A stretch of 64,000 nucleotides of DNA from DASQPR01 sp963836775 (GTDB lineage: Bacteria > Actinomycetota > Actinomycetes > Mycobacteriales > Micromonosporaceae), in contig CAWIKR010000003.1 in the NCBI GenBank assembly GCA_963836775.1, forward strand, positions 310,001 to 374,000. The letters are read 5' to 3'. The notes beneath the pieces are model-generated. The model made no database searches. It worked only from the letters and a program-made list of their open reading frames with translations, and was not told the DNA's origin. This document shows positions 9,220 through 17,954 of this stretch, piece after piece. Both the position numbers and the translations under genes were made by a program. Numbering within the stretch: position 1 is the stretch's first letter; every line of letters starts with the position of its first letter.

Positions 9220-10986
9220 ATGCGCTCTGGATCCAAGAGGCTCGCGGGCCTCGTTGCGATCACAGCGGCAACGCTGTTGGTCGCGGGAGCCTGTGGCACG
9301 AGTAGCAGCTCGGGCCCGGGCCAGTCGTCCCAGGGTTGGTCCACCTGTGACAAGGACCCGAACAACTGCAACAGCGGCCCGACCAAGCCGGGCGGCACCA
9401 TGCTGGTGACCGACGAGAAGAAGATCACCAGTTTCTTCACCGCCGACGCCGCGTCGAACACCTACGACCAGGCTCAGATCATGTCCGGCCTGATCCCGTC
9501 GCCGTTCATCCTGAACCCGGACCTCTCGGTCACGCTGAACAAGGACCTGGTGACCTCGGCTGAGCTGACCAGCAGCAGCCCGGAGACGGTTGTCTACAAG
9601 ATCAACCCGAACGCGGTCTGGATGGACGGCTCGCCGATCACGGCTGACGACTTCATCTTCAACTGGAAGTTCCAGGACGGTAAGTCCTGCTCGGCCGCGG
9701 ACTGCCCGGTCGCCGGCACCACCGGTTACGACGCGATCGACACGGTCACCGGTTCCGACAACGGCAAGACCGTTACCGTCGTCTTCAAGAACTCGTACCC
9801 GGACTGGCAGGCGCTGTTCTCCCTGTTCCCGGCCAGCGTGGCGAAGACCTACGCCGGTGGCGACATCTACGCCGCGGGTGGTCTGAAGAAGGCCTACGCC
9901 GGCTTCCTCTCCGAGGGTGGCGCGGTTCCGTTCCCGAAGTGGTCCGGTGGCCCCTACCAGATCTCCGACTACCAGAAGGACGTCTCCGTCACGCTGACGC
10001 CGAACCCGAAGTGGTACGGCGCGACCAAGCCGTCGCTCGAGAAGATCATCTACAAGATCATCCTCGACCCGGCTCAGGAGACCGAGGCTCTGAAGAACGG
10101 TGAGGTCAACGTTTCCGTTGCGCAGCCGGATGGCGACCTGATCGCCGCCGTGCAGCAGATGCAGAACGTGAACTACAACCTCTCCAAGGGCCCGGTGTGG
10201 GAGCACATCGACCTGAACAACAAGAACAAGTTCCTCGCGGACAAGAACCTGCGTCAGGCGATCTTCCTTGCGATCAACCGCCAGGAGATCATCGACAAGA
10301 CGGTCAAGCCGTTCTTCCCGTCGGCTGCTCCGCTGAACAACCACAACTACATGCCGGGCACCGCGGGCTACAAGGACGTCATCACCCCGACCGGTCAGGG
10401 CGTCGGCGACGACGCTGCGATCGCCAAGGCGAAGCAGCTCCTGGAGTCCAACGGCTACACCGGTGCTGAGCCGGGTGGAACCCTGAAGAACAAGAACGGC
10501 GAGGCCGTCACCCTGGGCTTCAGCTACACCCAGAGCAACAAGCTGCGTGAGACCACCGCCGAGCTGGTGCAGGCCGACCTGGCCAAGATCGGTGTCAAGG
10601 TGACCCTGGTTCCGAAGCCGGACCTGTCGTTCCTCGGCAGTGGCGACTACGACATGGTCGTGTTCGCGTGGGTTGGCTCGCCGTTCGTCGCGGGTTCGAA
10701 GGACCTGTGGATCACCGACGGCGGTTCGAACTTCAACAAGTACTCGAACCCGCAGTCCGACACGCTGCTGACCAAGGCCGCGCAGGACCTGGACCCGACC
10801 CAGGAGGCGGCTGACTTCAACGCCGCGGACGAGATCATGGCCGCTGACGCCAACGTTCTCCCGCTGTACCAGAAGCCGGTCTTCATCGCGGTGTCGAGCC
10901 AGTTCGTCAACATCCGCAACAACGCGACCAGCGCTGGACCTGCTTACAACATGCAGGACTGGGGCCTTAAGGCCGACGCCCAGTAA
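9220..10986 (+). CDS. oppA: Oligopeptide ABC transporter substrate-binding lipoprotein (SBP family 5)
   Basis: Captures peptides (or similar solutes) outside the membrane for the adjacent OppBCDF importer. 588 residues; signal peptide with lipobox VAGAC and lipidated Cys25, followed by a Ser/Gly-rich linker. The body is a family-5 binding protein (GGTMLVTDEKKI, WMDGSPITADDFIFNWKF, NKNLRQAIFLAINRQEII). GGAGG sits four bases before ATG 9220. Codon choice is strongly optimised (almost only C-ending codons), suggesting high expression. Unlike the four genes downstream it is free of frameshifts. A 10-bp hairpin at 11015-11041 separates it from oppB, consistent with a higher level of binding protein than permease. 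Confidence 0.92.
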   Translation: MRSGSKRLAGLVAITAATLLVAGACGTSSSSGPGQSSQGWSTCDKDPNNCNSGPTKPGGTMLVTDEKKITSFFTADAASNTYDQAQIMSGLIPSPFILNPDLSVTLNKDLVTSAELTSSSPETVVYKINPNAVWMDGSPITADDFIFNWKFQDGKSCSAADCPVAGTTGYDAIDTVTGSDNGKTVTVVFKNSYPDWQALFSLFPASVAKTYAGGDIYAAGGLKKAYAGFLSEGGAVPFPKWSGGPYQISDYQKDVSVTLTPNPKWYGATKPSLEKIIYKIILDPAQETEALKNGEVNVSVAQPDGDLIAAVQQMQNVNYNLSKGPVWEHIDLNNKNKFLADKNLRQAIFLAINRQEIIDKTVKPFFPSAAPLNNHNYMPGTAGYKDVITPTGQGVGDDAAIAKAKQLLESNGYTGAEPGGTLKNKNGEAVTLGFSYTQSNKLRETTAELVQADLAKIGVKVTLVPKPDLSFLGSGDYDMVVFAWVGSPFVAGSKDLWITDGGSNFNKYSNPQSDTLLTKAAQDLDPTQEAADFNAADEIMAADANVLPLYQKPVFIAVSSQFVNIRNNATSAGPAYNMQDWGLKADAQ

Positions 10987-11014
10987 AAGTCGCTCAACTC
11001 GGTACCAAACCGTG

Positions 11015-11041
11015 GGCCCCGCAGCATCCCACTGCGGGGCC
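11015..11041 (+). promoter_or_regulatory. Intercistronic hairpin between oppA and oppB
   Basis: Perfect 10-bp stem GGCCCCGCAG (11015-11024) with 11032-11041, loop of seven, no T-run. Such hairpins after binding-protein genes commonly stabilise the upstream mRNA or attenuate the downstream genes. Confidence 0.6.
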
Positions 11042-11081
11042 TACGGCCCGCCGAGACCATGTGTGTTCGCGGAGGAACAGC

Positions 11082-12066
11082 ATGCTCGTTTTCACTATTC
11101 GCCGGTTGATTCAGGCGATCCCGATTCTCTTTGGAGCTTCGCTCCTCACCTTCTGGCTGATGTCGATCCCGGCCGACCCGGTGACGGTCGAATTCGCCGG
11201 CCGCAACCCCCGGCCGCCGCAGGGCACGATCGACGCCGAGTTGCACCGGTTCCGTCTCGATGAGAGCTTCTGGGCTCAGTATTGGGACTGGATCAAGGGC
11301 ATCTTCCATGGCGACTGGGGCCCGGCCCTGGACAAGAACGCCAACATCTTCCACGACATGTTGCGGCATTTCGGGGTGACCACACGCCTGATCGTGCTGG
11401 CCCTGATCGTCGCTATCGTGCTGGCCGTTCTCACCGGTGTGATGAGTGCGATCAAGCAGTACAGCGTTCGCGACTACACGTTCACGTTCCTCGGCTTCGT
11501 GTTCCTGTCGATGCCGACGTTCTGGATCGCGCAGCTGCTCAAGACGATCGCCGTCAACTTCAACACCTCCACCGGTACGCACTTCTTCGGCACTCTCGGG
11601 GCCTACTCGATCCCGCAGCCGGATGGGTTCTGGAACCGGATCTACGACTACGCAGGCCACATCATGCTGCCGACCATCTCGCTGGCCCTGATCACCTACG
11701 CCGGCGCTGAGCCGGTTCCAGCGCGCGTCGATGCTCGAGGTGATGAACAGCGACTATGTCCGCCTGGCTCGGGCCAAGGGCATCAGCCAGCGGCGCGTGC
11801 TTACCCGCCACATGCTGCGGACGGCGCTGATCCCGATGACGACCGCCACCGCCCTGACAATCGCGGTGTTCTTCGGCGGCACGATCATCACCGAGACGGT
11901 GTTCAACTGGAACGGCATGGGTGTCTACACCATCGACGCGATCAGCAGTCACGACAAATACATCGTGCTGGCGACGCTGATGCTGACCGGCTTCATCGTC
12001 ATCATCGGCAATCTCGTCGCTGACATCCTGTACGCCGTGCTCGACCCGAGGATCCGCTATGCCTAA
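11082..12066 (+). pseudogene. oppB: Oligopeptide ABC transporter permease OppB (one frameshift)
   Basis: First inner-membrane permease of the peptide importer. N-terminal part reads FTIRRLIQAIPILFGASLLTFWLM, typical of OppB/DppB, and the C-terminal part carries the EAA loop that contacts the ATPases (DYVRLARAKGISQRRVLTRHMLRTALIP). The two halves are in different frames: one extra base near 11705 (GGC-G-CTGAGCCGG); removing it restores LSRFQRASMLEVMNSDY. ATG 11082 follows GGAGG at 11071-11075 and is preferred to GTG 11061. Stop TAA overlaps the oppC start. Either a sequencing insertion or very recent inactivation; no in-frame stop codons are present otherwise. Confidence 0.85.
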
Positions 12067-13007
12067 GACTCAGACCACGAAGGTGCCCACCACAGCACCA
12101 GCGCAGCGCGGCAGCGGCACGGTTGAGCGCGAGTTCACTGTTGCCGAGCGTAAGCAGTGGCAGCTGATCCTGCGTCGCTTCACACGGCACCGGATGGCCA
12201 TGGTCAGCATCATCGTTCTGGTGCTGCTGATCCTCATCGCCTACGTCGGACCGCACTTCTGGAAGTACTCCGCTACCCAAATCACGCCGGACCACGCGTT
12301 CCGCAGTGCGCCGGACCTGGCTGCACCCGTTCGGCACCGACGACGCCGGTCACGACTACATGGCTCGGGTCTTCCGAGGCACCCAGCAGTCGCTGAAGAT
12401 CGCCGCGATCGTCGCTCTGCTGTCGACCGACGATCGGTGCTCCGTACGGCGCGATCAGCGGTCTCATCGGCGGCAGGGTCGACGCGATCATGATGCGCTC
12501 TGTGCGACCTGCTGCTGGTCCTGCCGCTGCTGGTGGTGGCGGCCGCGCTGGCGTCCGGCCACTCCGGTCGACACCGTTCTGATCGTGGCCCTGGTGCTCG
12601 GTCTTCTGGGCTGGCCGGTCAACGCTCGCCAGGTCCGTGGCGTCGTGCTCGGTCTCCGCGAGCAGGAGTTCGTCGAAGCCGCCCGAGCCATGGGCGCGGG
12701 CACCTGGCGAATCGTCTTCCGGCATCTGCTACCCAACGCCACAGGTACGATCCTGGTGCAGGCCACACTGGACATCGCCGGCGCGATTCTGGGTGAGGCG
12801 GCGCTGTCGTTCCTGGGTCTGGGTGTGCAGGCGCCGGACACCTCGCTGGGTCTCCTGATCAACCAGGCGCGCACCTCGGTGGACACGCTGCCCTGGCTGT
12901 TCTACCTGCCCGGCGTGGTGATCATCCTGATCGCCTTGACCATCAACTTCATCGGTGACGGTCTGCGCGACGCGTTCGACCCACGACAGACCCGACAGCG
13001 GCGGTGA
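12059..13007 (+). pseudogene. oppC: Oligopeptide ABC transporter permease OppC (four frameshifts)
   Basis: Second permease subunit. N-terminal cytoplasmic tail, then a membrane segment at RMAMVSIIVLVLLILIAYVG; the conserved AHPFGTDDAGHDYMARV region, the EAA loop (EFVEAARAMGAGTWRIVFRHLLPN) and LGLGVQAPDTSLG are all present but in different frames. Extra single bases are inferred near 12323, 12430, 12492 and 12562; deleting each one restores a continuous OppC reading with no stops. ATG 12059 overlaps the oppB stop and the TGA overlaps the GTG start of oppD, so operon coupling is preserved. Confidence 0.83.
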
Positions 13008-14104
13008 CGAAATACATGGAGATCTCCCTCAACCAGCCGGCCGCAGCAAGACTCCGATGTGCTGCTCGAGGTGGACAACCTCACGGTCGGATTCCCCACC
13101 GACGACGGTGTCGTCAACGCGGTCCGCGGCGTCAGCTACCAGCTGCATCGCGGCGAGTCGTTGGGCATCGTCGGCGAGTCGGGTTCCGGCAAGTCGGTGA
13201 CCTCGCTGGCCATCCTCGGCCTGCTGCCGAAGACGGCCCAGATCAGCGGCTCGGCCAAGTTCCGTGGCGAGGAGCTGATCGGCCTGACCGAGGACCAGTA
13301 CGCGAAATACCGCGGCAAGCAAGATCGCGATGATCTTCCAGGACCCGCTGACCTCGCTGAACCCGGTCTACACCGTCGGCTACCAGATCTCCGAGGCGAT
13401 CCTGGCGCACCACGACATCTCCAAGAAGGCGGCCCTGGACCGGGCGTCGACCTGCTCGACAAGGTCGGCATCCCGCACCCGCAGCAGCGTGTGCACAACT
13501 ACCCGCACGAGATGTCGGGTGGCATGCGGCAGCGTGTCGTCATCGCGATCGCGATGGCCAACGACCCGGACGTGATCATCGCCGACGAGCCGACCACCGC
13601 TCTGGACGTAACGGTTCAGGCGCAGGTGCTCGAGGCGCTGGAAGCGGCGCGGGCCGAGACCGGTGCCGCGATGGTGCTGATCACCCACGACCTCGGCGTC
13701 ATCGCCGGTCACACCGACCGGATCTGCGTGATGTACGCCGGCAAGCTGGTCGAGAAGGGGTCCATCGAGGACGTCTTCTACCGGCCCCGGATGCCCTACA
13801 CGCTGGGTCTGCTTGGCAGCCTGCCGCGTCTCGACGAGGCCGGCCGGGAGCGGCTCACGCCGATCGTCGGCAGCGCCGCCGTCGCTGCTGAACCTGCCGC
13901 CGGGCTGCCCGTTCACCCCGCGGTGCCCGCTGGCTCAGGATCGGTGCGAGGAGAGCGAGCCGGAGTTGGTCGTCACGCGACAGCGCGGCGCACCTCGCCG
14001 CCTGCCACTACCAGGACCAGCTCGCCGGCGTCACCGCCGCGGACCTGTTCAAGCCAACCTCCGCGGACGTGGAGTCGGTCGCGGACCTGGAGGCTCAGCT
14101 ATGA
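13004..14104 (+). pseudogene. oppD: Peptide ABC transporter ATP-binding protein OppD (five frameshifts)
   Basis: Cytoplasmic ATPase of the importer. Walker A GESGSGKSV, Q-loop MIFQDPLTSLNP, signature MSGGMRQRV, Walker B VIIADEPTTALD, H-loop ITHDLGV, and the peptide-family C-terminal Cys motif (GCPFTPRCPLAQDRC) are all recognisable. They fall in different frames: extra bases near 13050, 13321, 13887 and 13985 and one missing base near 13442. Correcting these gives one protein ending ADLFKPTSADVESVADLEAQL at the TGA 14102-14104. GTG 13004 overlaps the oppC stop; ATG 13016 is an alternative. Confidence 0.83.
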
Positions 14105-15167
14105 CGAACACCTTCGAAGCAGTCGTCGACACGCCGGTGGCGCCGGAGCCCGAATCGCGAACCGGTGGTCTCGGTCCGCAACCTGGTCAAGCACTTCCCG
14201 GTGCAGTCCAAGGGCCTGATTCGGCGCCGCATCGGTGATGTGCACGCGGTCTGCGACATCTCGTTCGACTTGTTCAAGCACGAGACTCTTGGCCTGGTCG
14301 GCGAGTCCGGCTGTGGCAAGAGCACGACCGGCCGCCTGATGCTGAACCTGATCAAGGCGACCTCGGGCGGGGTGCACTACAAGGGCAAGGACCTCACCAA
14401 GATCTCCAACAGCGAGATGCGGCCGCTGCGGCGGGACCTGCAGATCGTCTTCCAGGACCCGTTCGCGTCCCTGGACCCGCGCATGTCGGTCAGCGAGATC
14501 ATCGCCGAGCCGCTGCGGATCCACGGTCTGTATTCGACAGAATGGTGCGGAGAAGGTCCGCGAGCTGATGCGGACCGTGGGTCTGAACCCGGAGCACGGC
14601 AACCGCTACGCGCACGAGTTCTCCGGTGGCCAGCGGCAGCGCATCGGCATCGCACGCGCTCTGGCGCTGCGGCCGAACGTGCTGGTGCTGGACGAGCCGG
14701 TGTCCGCGCTGGACGTGTCGATCCAGGCCGGCGTCATCAACCTGCTGGAGGATCTGCAGGAAGAGCTCGGCCTGTCGTACATGTTCATCTCGCACGACCT
14801 TTCGGTCATCAGGCACATCGCAGACCGCGTGGTGGTGATGTACCTGGGCCGGATCGTCGAGACGGCACCGGTCGAAGAGCTGTTCACCAAGGCGGCGCAC
14901 CCCTACACCCAGGCGCTGATCTCGGCGATCCCGCTGCCGGACCCGCGGAAGGAGCGGTCCCGCCAGCGGATCGTCCTGACCGGCGACGTGCCGAGCCCGG
15001 TGAATCCGCCGAGCGGCTGCCGGTTCCGCACCCGGTGCCCGAAGTTCGCCACCGCGCTGTCCGCCACCGACCAGCAGAAGTGCATCAACGAGCTGCCGGT
15101 GCTGACCGATCGCAATGTCGGCCACCCAACGGCTTGCCACTTCGCGGAGCCGCTGGCGCTCGTCTAG
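14101..15167 (+). pseudogene. oppF: Peptide ABC transporter ATP-binding protein OppF (two frameshifts)
   Basis: Second ATPase of the importer. Walker A GESGCGKST, Q-loop IVFQDPFASLDPRMSV, signature FSGGQRQRIGIARAL, Walker B VLVLDEPVSALD, H-loop ISHDLSV and the C-terminal GCRFRTRCPKF motif. ATG 14101 overlaps the oppD stop (ATGA). Extra single bases near 14158 and 14543 break the frame; each segment otherwise reads through without stops to TAG 15167. A strong terminator follows. The protein would be about 354 residues after correction, normal for OppF/DppF. Confidence 0.85.
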
Positions 15168-15194
15168 CGCGAAAAGTAGAACATGTAGCACCAT

Positions 15195-15235
15195 CACTGA
15201 TGCCGGAGGGTCGACTAGATCCTCCGGCATCAGTG
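15195..15235 (+). terminator. Rho-independent-like terminator of the opp operon
   Basis: Perfect 15-bp stem CACTGATGCCGGAGG (15195-15209) with 15221-15235 and an 11-base loop, 28 bases after the oppF stop and just before the mtrA promoter region. No long T-run, as is common in high-GC actinobacteria. Confidence 0.75.
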
Positions 15236-15327
15236 GGTTAGACCTATAGGGAAGATTTGGGATCTTCTACGCGCTTCGGCGTCACAGGGGTCCCAGCGTT
15301 CACACCGGAGATGGAATATTGGACGCT

Positions 15328-16017
15328 ATGAGAGCGCGTGTTCTGGTCGTCGACGACGACCCCGCCCTCGCCGAGATGCTTGGCATCGTGCTGCGGAGCG
15401 AGGGCTTCTCGCCTGCGTTCGTGGCCGACGGTGAGCGCGCTCTCGCGGCGTTCCGGGATGTTCGTCCCGATATCGTCCTTCTGGACCTGATGCTCCCGGG
15501 GATGAGCGGCATCGACGTCTGCCGTGCGATCCGCGCCGAGTCCGGCGTTCCGATCGTGATGCTGACCGCCAAGACCGACACCGTCGACGTGGTGCTCGGC
15601 CTGGAGTCCGGCGCCGACGACTACGTGATGAAGCCGTTCAAGCCGAAGGAACTGGTGGCCCGGATGCGGGCCCGGTTGCGCCGCGGCGAGGACGCCGCGC
15701 CCGAGGTGCTGACCATCGGCCCGGGCGGCAACCAGGTGACCATCGACGTCCCGGCCCATCTGGTGACCCGAGAGCGCGAGGAGATCAAGCTCACCCCGCT
15801 CGAGTTCGACCTGCTGGTGGCGCTGGCCCGGAAACCTCGCCAGGTCTTCACCCGCGAGGTGCTGCTGGAGCAGGTCTGGGGCTACCGGCACGCGGCCGAC
15901 ACCCGCCTCGTCAACGTGCACGTGCAGCGACTGCGGGCGAAAATTGAGGCGGACCCGGAGCGTCCGGAGATCATCTTGACCGTTCGCGGCGTGGGCTATA
16001 AGGCCGGAACCAGCTAA
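15328..16017 (+). CDS. mtrA: Response regulator MtrA (OmpR family)
   Basis: DNA-binding regulator of cell division, cell-wall and osmotic responses in actinobacteria. 229 residues: receiver domain with acidic pocket VVDDDP, phosphoacceptor Asp53 in VLLDLMLPGM, MLTAK and KPFKPKEL; C-terminal winged helix with LTPLEFDLL, VWGY and VNVHVQRLRAKIE. ATG 15328 is chosen because family members start at MRxRVLVVDDD; TTG 15319 is also in frame. It is followed after 14 bases by its kinase mtrB and by lpqB, the conserved signalling operon. Confidence 0.95.
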   Translation: MRARVLVVDDDPALAEMLGIVLRSEGFSPAFVADGERALAAFRDVRPDIVLLDLMLPGMSGIDVCRAIRAESGVPIVMLTAKTDTVDVVLGLESGADDYVMKPFKPKELVARMRARLRRGEDAAPEVLTIGPGGNQVTIDVPAHLVTREREEIKLTPLEFDLLVALARKPRQVFTREVLLEQVWGYRHAADTRLVNVHVQRLRAKIEADPERPEIILTVRGVGYKAGTS

Positions 16018-16031
16018 AATCGGCGCACCCC

Positions 16032-17954
16032 ATGCCAATCATCGACCTCTCTACCGACCAGGAACCGGTCCGCGCCGAAGCGCTCCGGTCGATGGTCCGT
16101 GGGTTAGGCCGAAAGATCGCCGCGTTCGCCGCGATCGGACACCGGCGGTGGCGGCGGTCGCTGCAACTGCGGATTGTCGCGTACACCTTGATCGCATCGT
16201 CGATCCTGGTTTCGATCTTCGGAGTCGTGGTGGCGACCCGGATCCAGGACGGCCTGCTGCAATCGCGCATCGAGGCCTCGATCAGCCAGCTGAACAACGG
16301 CCACTCCTACGTCGAAGATCAGCTGGGCGCCTTCAACCGGGCCGATGATTACGATCTTCCGCGGTCCATGGAGGCGGTCGCGGAGAATCTGTCCCAGCTC
16401 TACGGGTCCGGTGGCGAGTCGGGTGTGGTGATCCTCGGCGGGGGTGCACTGCGTGGCCTCGGACCGGCCGCGGCCGGGCTGGGCGGCAGCCAGTTGCTGA
16501 TCTCGCCGGAACTGCAGTCCAAGGTCCTGGACAACCAGATCGCACACCAGTTCGTGACGTTGCCGCCCACCACCGACCCGCAGGGCAATCGGGTCCCCGA
16601 ACGCCCCGGCATGGTGGTCGGCATACCGGTGACCGTCGCGGTCGGCACGTTTGAGCTTTTCTACGTGCTGCCGATCGACCACGAGGCGGCCAGCGCGGAC
16701 CTGGTCCGTAACACCGTGATCATCACCGGTATCGCACTGGTCGTGCTGCTGGCGGTGATGGCCGCTTTGATCACCCGCCTCGTGGTGAACCCAGTCCGCG
16801 ACGCCGCCCGGACCGCTCAGCGGCTCTCGGCCGGCCTTCTGGACCAGCGCATGGCGGTCCGGGGCGAGGACGACCTGGCGATGCTGGCGGCCAGCTTCAA
16901 CCAGATGGCGGTGAACCTACAGCGGCAGATCGTCCGCCTGGAGGAGATGTCTCGGCTGCAGCGGCGGTTCACGTCCGACGTCTCGCACGAGCTGCGTACG
17001 CCGCTGACGACCGTACGGATGGCGGCTGACCTGCTCTACACCAGCCGAGACGACCTTGACCCGTTGATGTCTCGCAGCGCCGAACTGCTCCACGCCGAGT
17101 TGGACCGGTTTGAGGAGTTGCTGACCGACCTCCTGGAGATCAGCCGCTTCGACGCCGGCTTCGCGGCGCTCGACGCCGAGCCCACCGATCTGGTCGCGGT
17201 CCTGGACCGAGTGGTCGATCGCCTGGCCAGCGTGGCCGAGCGCGCCGAGATTTCGGTTCGCCTGATCGCCCCCGACCATCCGGTGATCGCCGAGGTGGAT
17301 CCGCGCCGGGTCGAGCGGGTGCTCCGCAACCTGGTCGGCAACGCCATCGAGCACGGCGAGGGCCAGCCGGTCGTGGTCACCCTCTGCGCCGATGAGAGTG
17401 CGGCCGCGGTGACCATCCGAGATTTCGGCGTCGGGCTCAAGCCGGGCGAAGAGAAACTGGTCTTCAATCGGTTCTGGCGCGCCGACCCGTCGCGCGCCCG
17501 GCAGACCGGAGGCACCGGCCTCGGCCTGTCGATCAGCCTGGAAGACGCGCGGCTGCACGGTGGCTGGCTGGAGGCGTGGGGTGAGCCCGGCCGGGGCGCA
17601 CAGTTCCGGCTGGTGCTGCCGTTGCGCGCCGGCGGCCGCCTGAACAGTGCGCCGCTGCCGCTGGCGCCGGAGAGCAACGAGCTTCCGGTGGCCTCGACTG
17701 CTGTCGTGCGGCGCGCCGAGCCGCCGGATTCGGAGACGCCGGCCTACGACGTTGGCGACCAGATCAACAGCGACGGCCATCCGGCCACCAACAGCCGTGC
17801 GGTGAGCAGCAGCCCGGTCGCGAGCAACGGCCATCCCGAAGACAACGAACGTCCCGCAGACGACGCGAAGGCCACTGGCAACGACCCGCATAGAGGTAGC
17901 GGCCAGCCAAAGGTGGACGCTGACCAGTCCTCGTCGGAGGCGGCACATGCGTAA
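16032..17954 (+). CDS. mtrB: Sensor histidine kinase MtrB
   Basis: Membrane kinase partner of MtrA. 640 residues: cytoplasmic N-tail, first membrane segment about residues 50-73 (YTLIASSILVSIFGVVVAT), extracytoplasmic domain, second segment about 225-248, HAMP (VVNPVRDAARTAQRLSAG), HisKA with His319 in SDVSHELRTPLTT, and the ATPase boxes NLVGNAIEHG, DFGVGL and GGTGLGLSIS. The last 100 or so residues are a Ser/Asn/Asp-rich low-complexity tail. The stop overlaps the lpqB start by eight bases, so the two are translationally coupled. Confidence 0.95.
   Translation: MPIIDLSTDQEPVRAEALRSMVRGLGRKIAAFAAIGHRRWRRSLQLRIVAYTLIASSILVSIFGVVVATRIQDGLLQSRIEASISQLNNGHSYVEDQLGAFNRADDYDLPRSMEAVAENLSQLYGSGGESGVVILGGGALRGLGPAAAGLGGSQLLISPELQSKVLDNQIAHQFVTLPPTTDPQGNRVPERPGMVVGIPVTVAVGTFELFYVLPIDHEAASADLVRNTVIITGIALVVLLAVMAALITRLVVNPVRDAARTAQRLSAGLLDQRMAVRGEDDLAMLAASFNQMAVNLQRQIVRLEEMSRLQRRFTSDVSHELRTPLTTVRMAADLLYTSRDDLDPLMSRSAELLHAELDRFEELLTDLLEISRFDAGFAALDAEPTDLVAVLDRVVDRLASVAERAEISVRLIAPDHPVIAEVDPRRVERVLRNLVGNAIEHGEGQPVVVTLCADESAAAVTIRDFGVGLKPGEEKLVFNRFWRADPSRARQTGGTGLGLSISLEDARLHGGWLEAWGEPGRGAQFRLVLPLRAGGRLNSAPLPLAPESNELPVASTAVVRRAEPPDSETPAYDVGDQINSDGHPATNSRAVSSSPVASNGHPEDNERPADDAKATGNDPHRGSGQPKVDADQSSSEAAHA

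Noticed and set aside
11700..14550. Programmed ribosomal frameshifting in the opp genes
   Set aside because: A dozen sites without slippery heptamers or downstream structures in four genes is not plausible.
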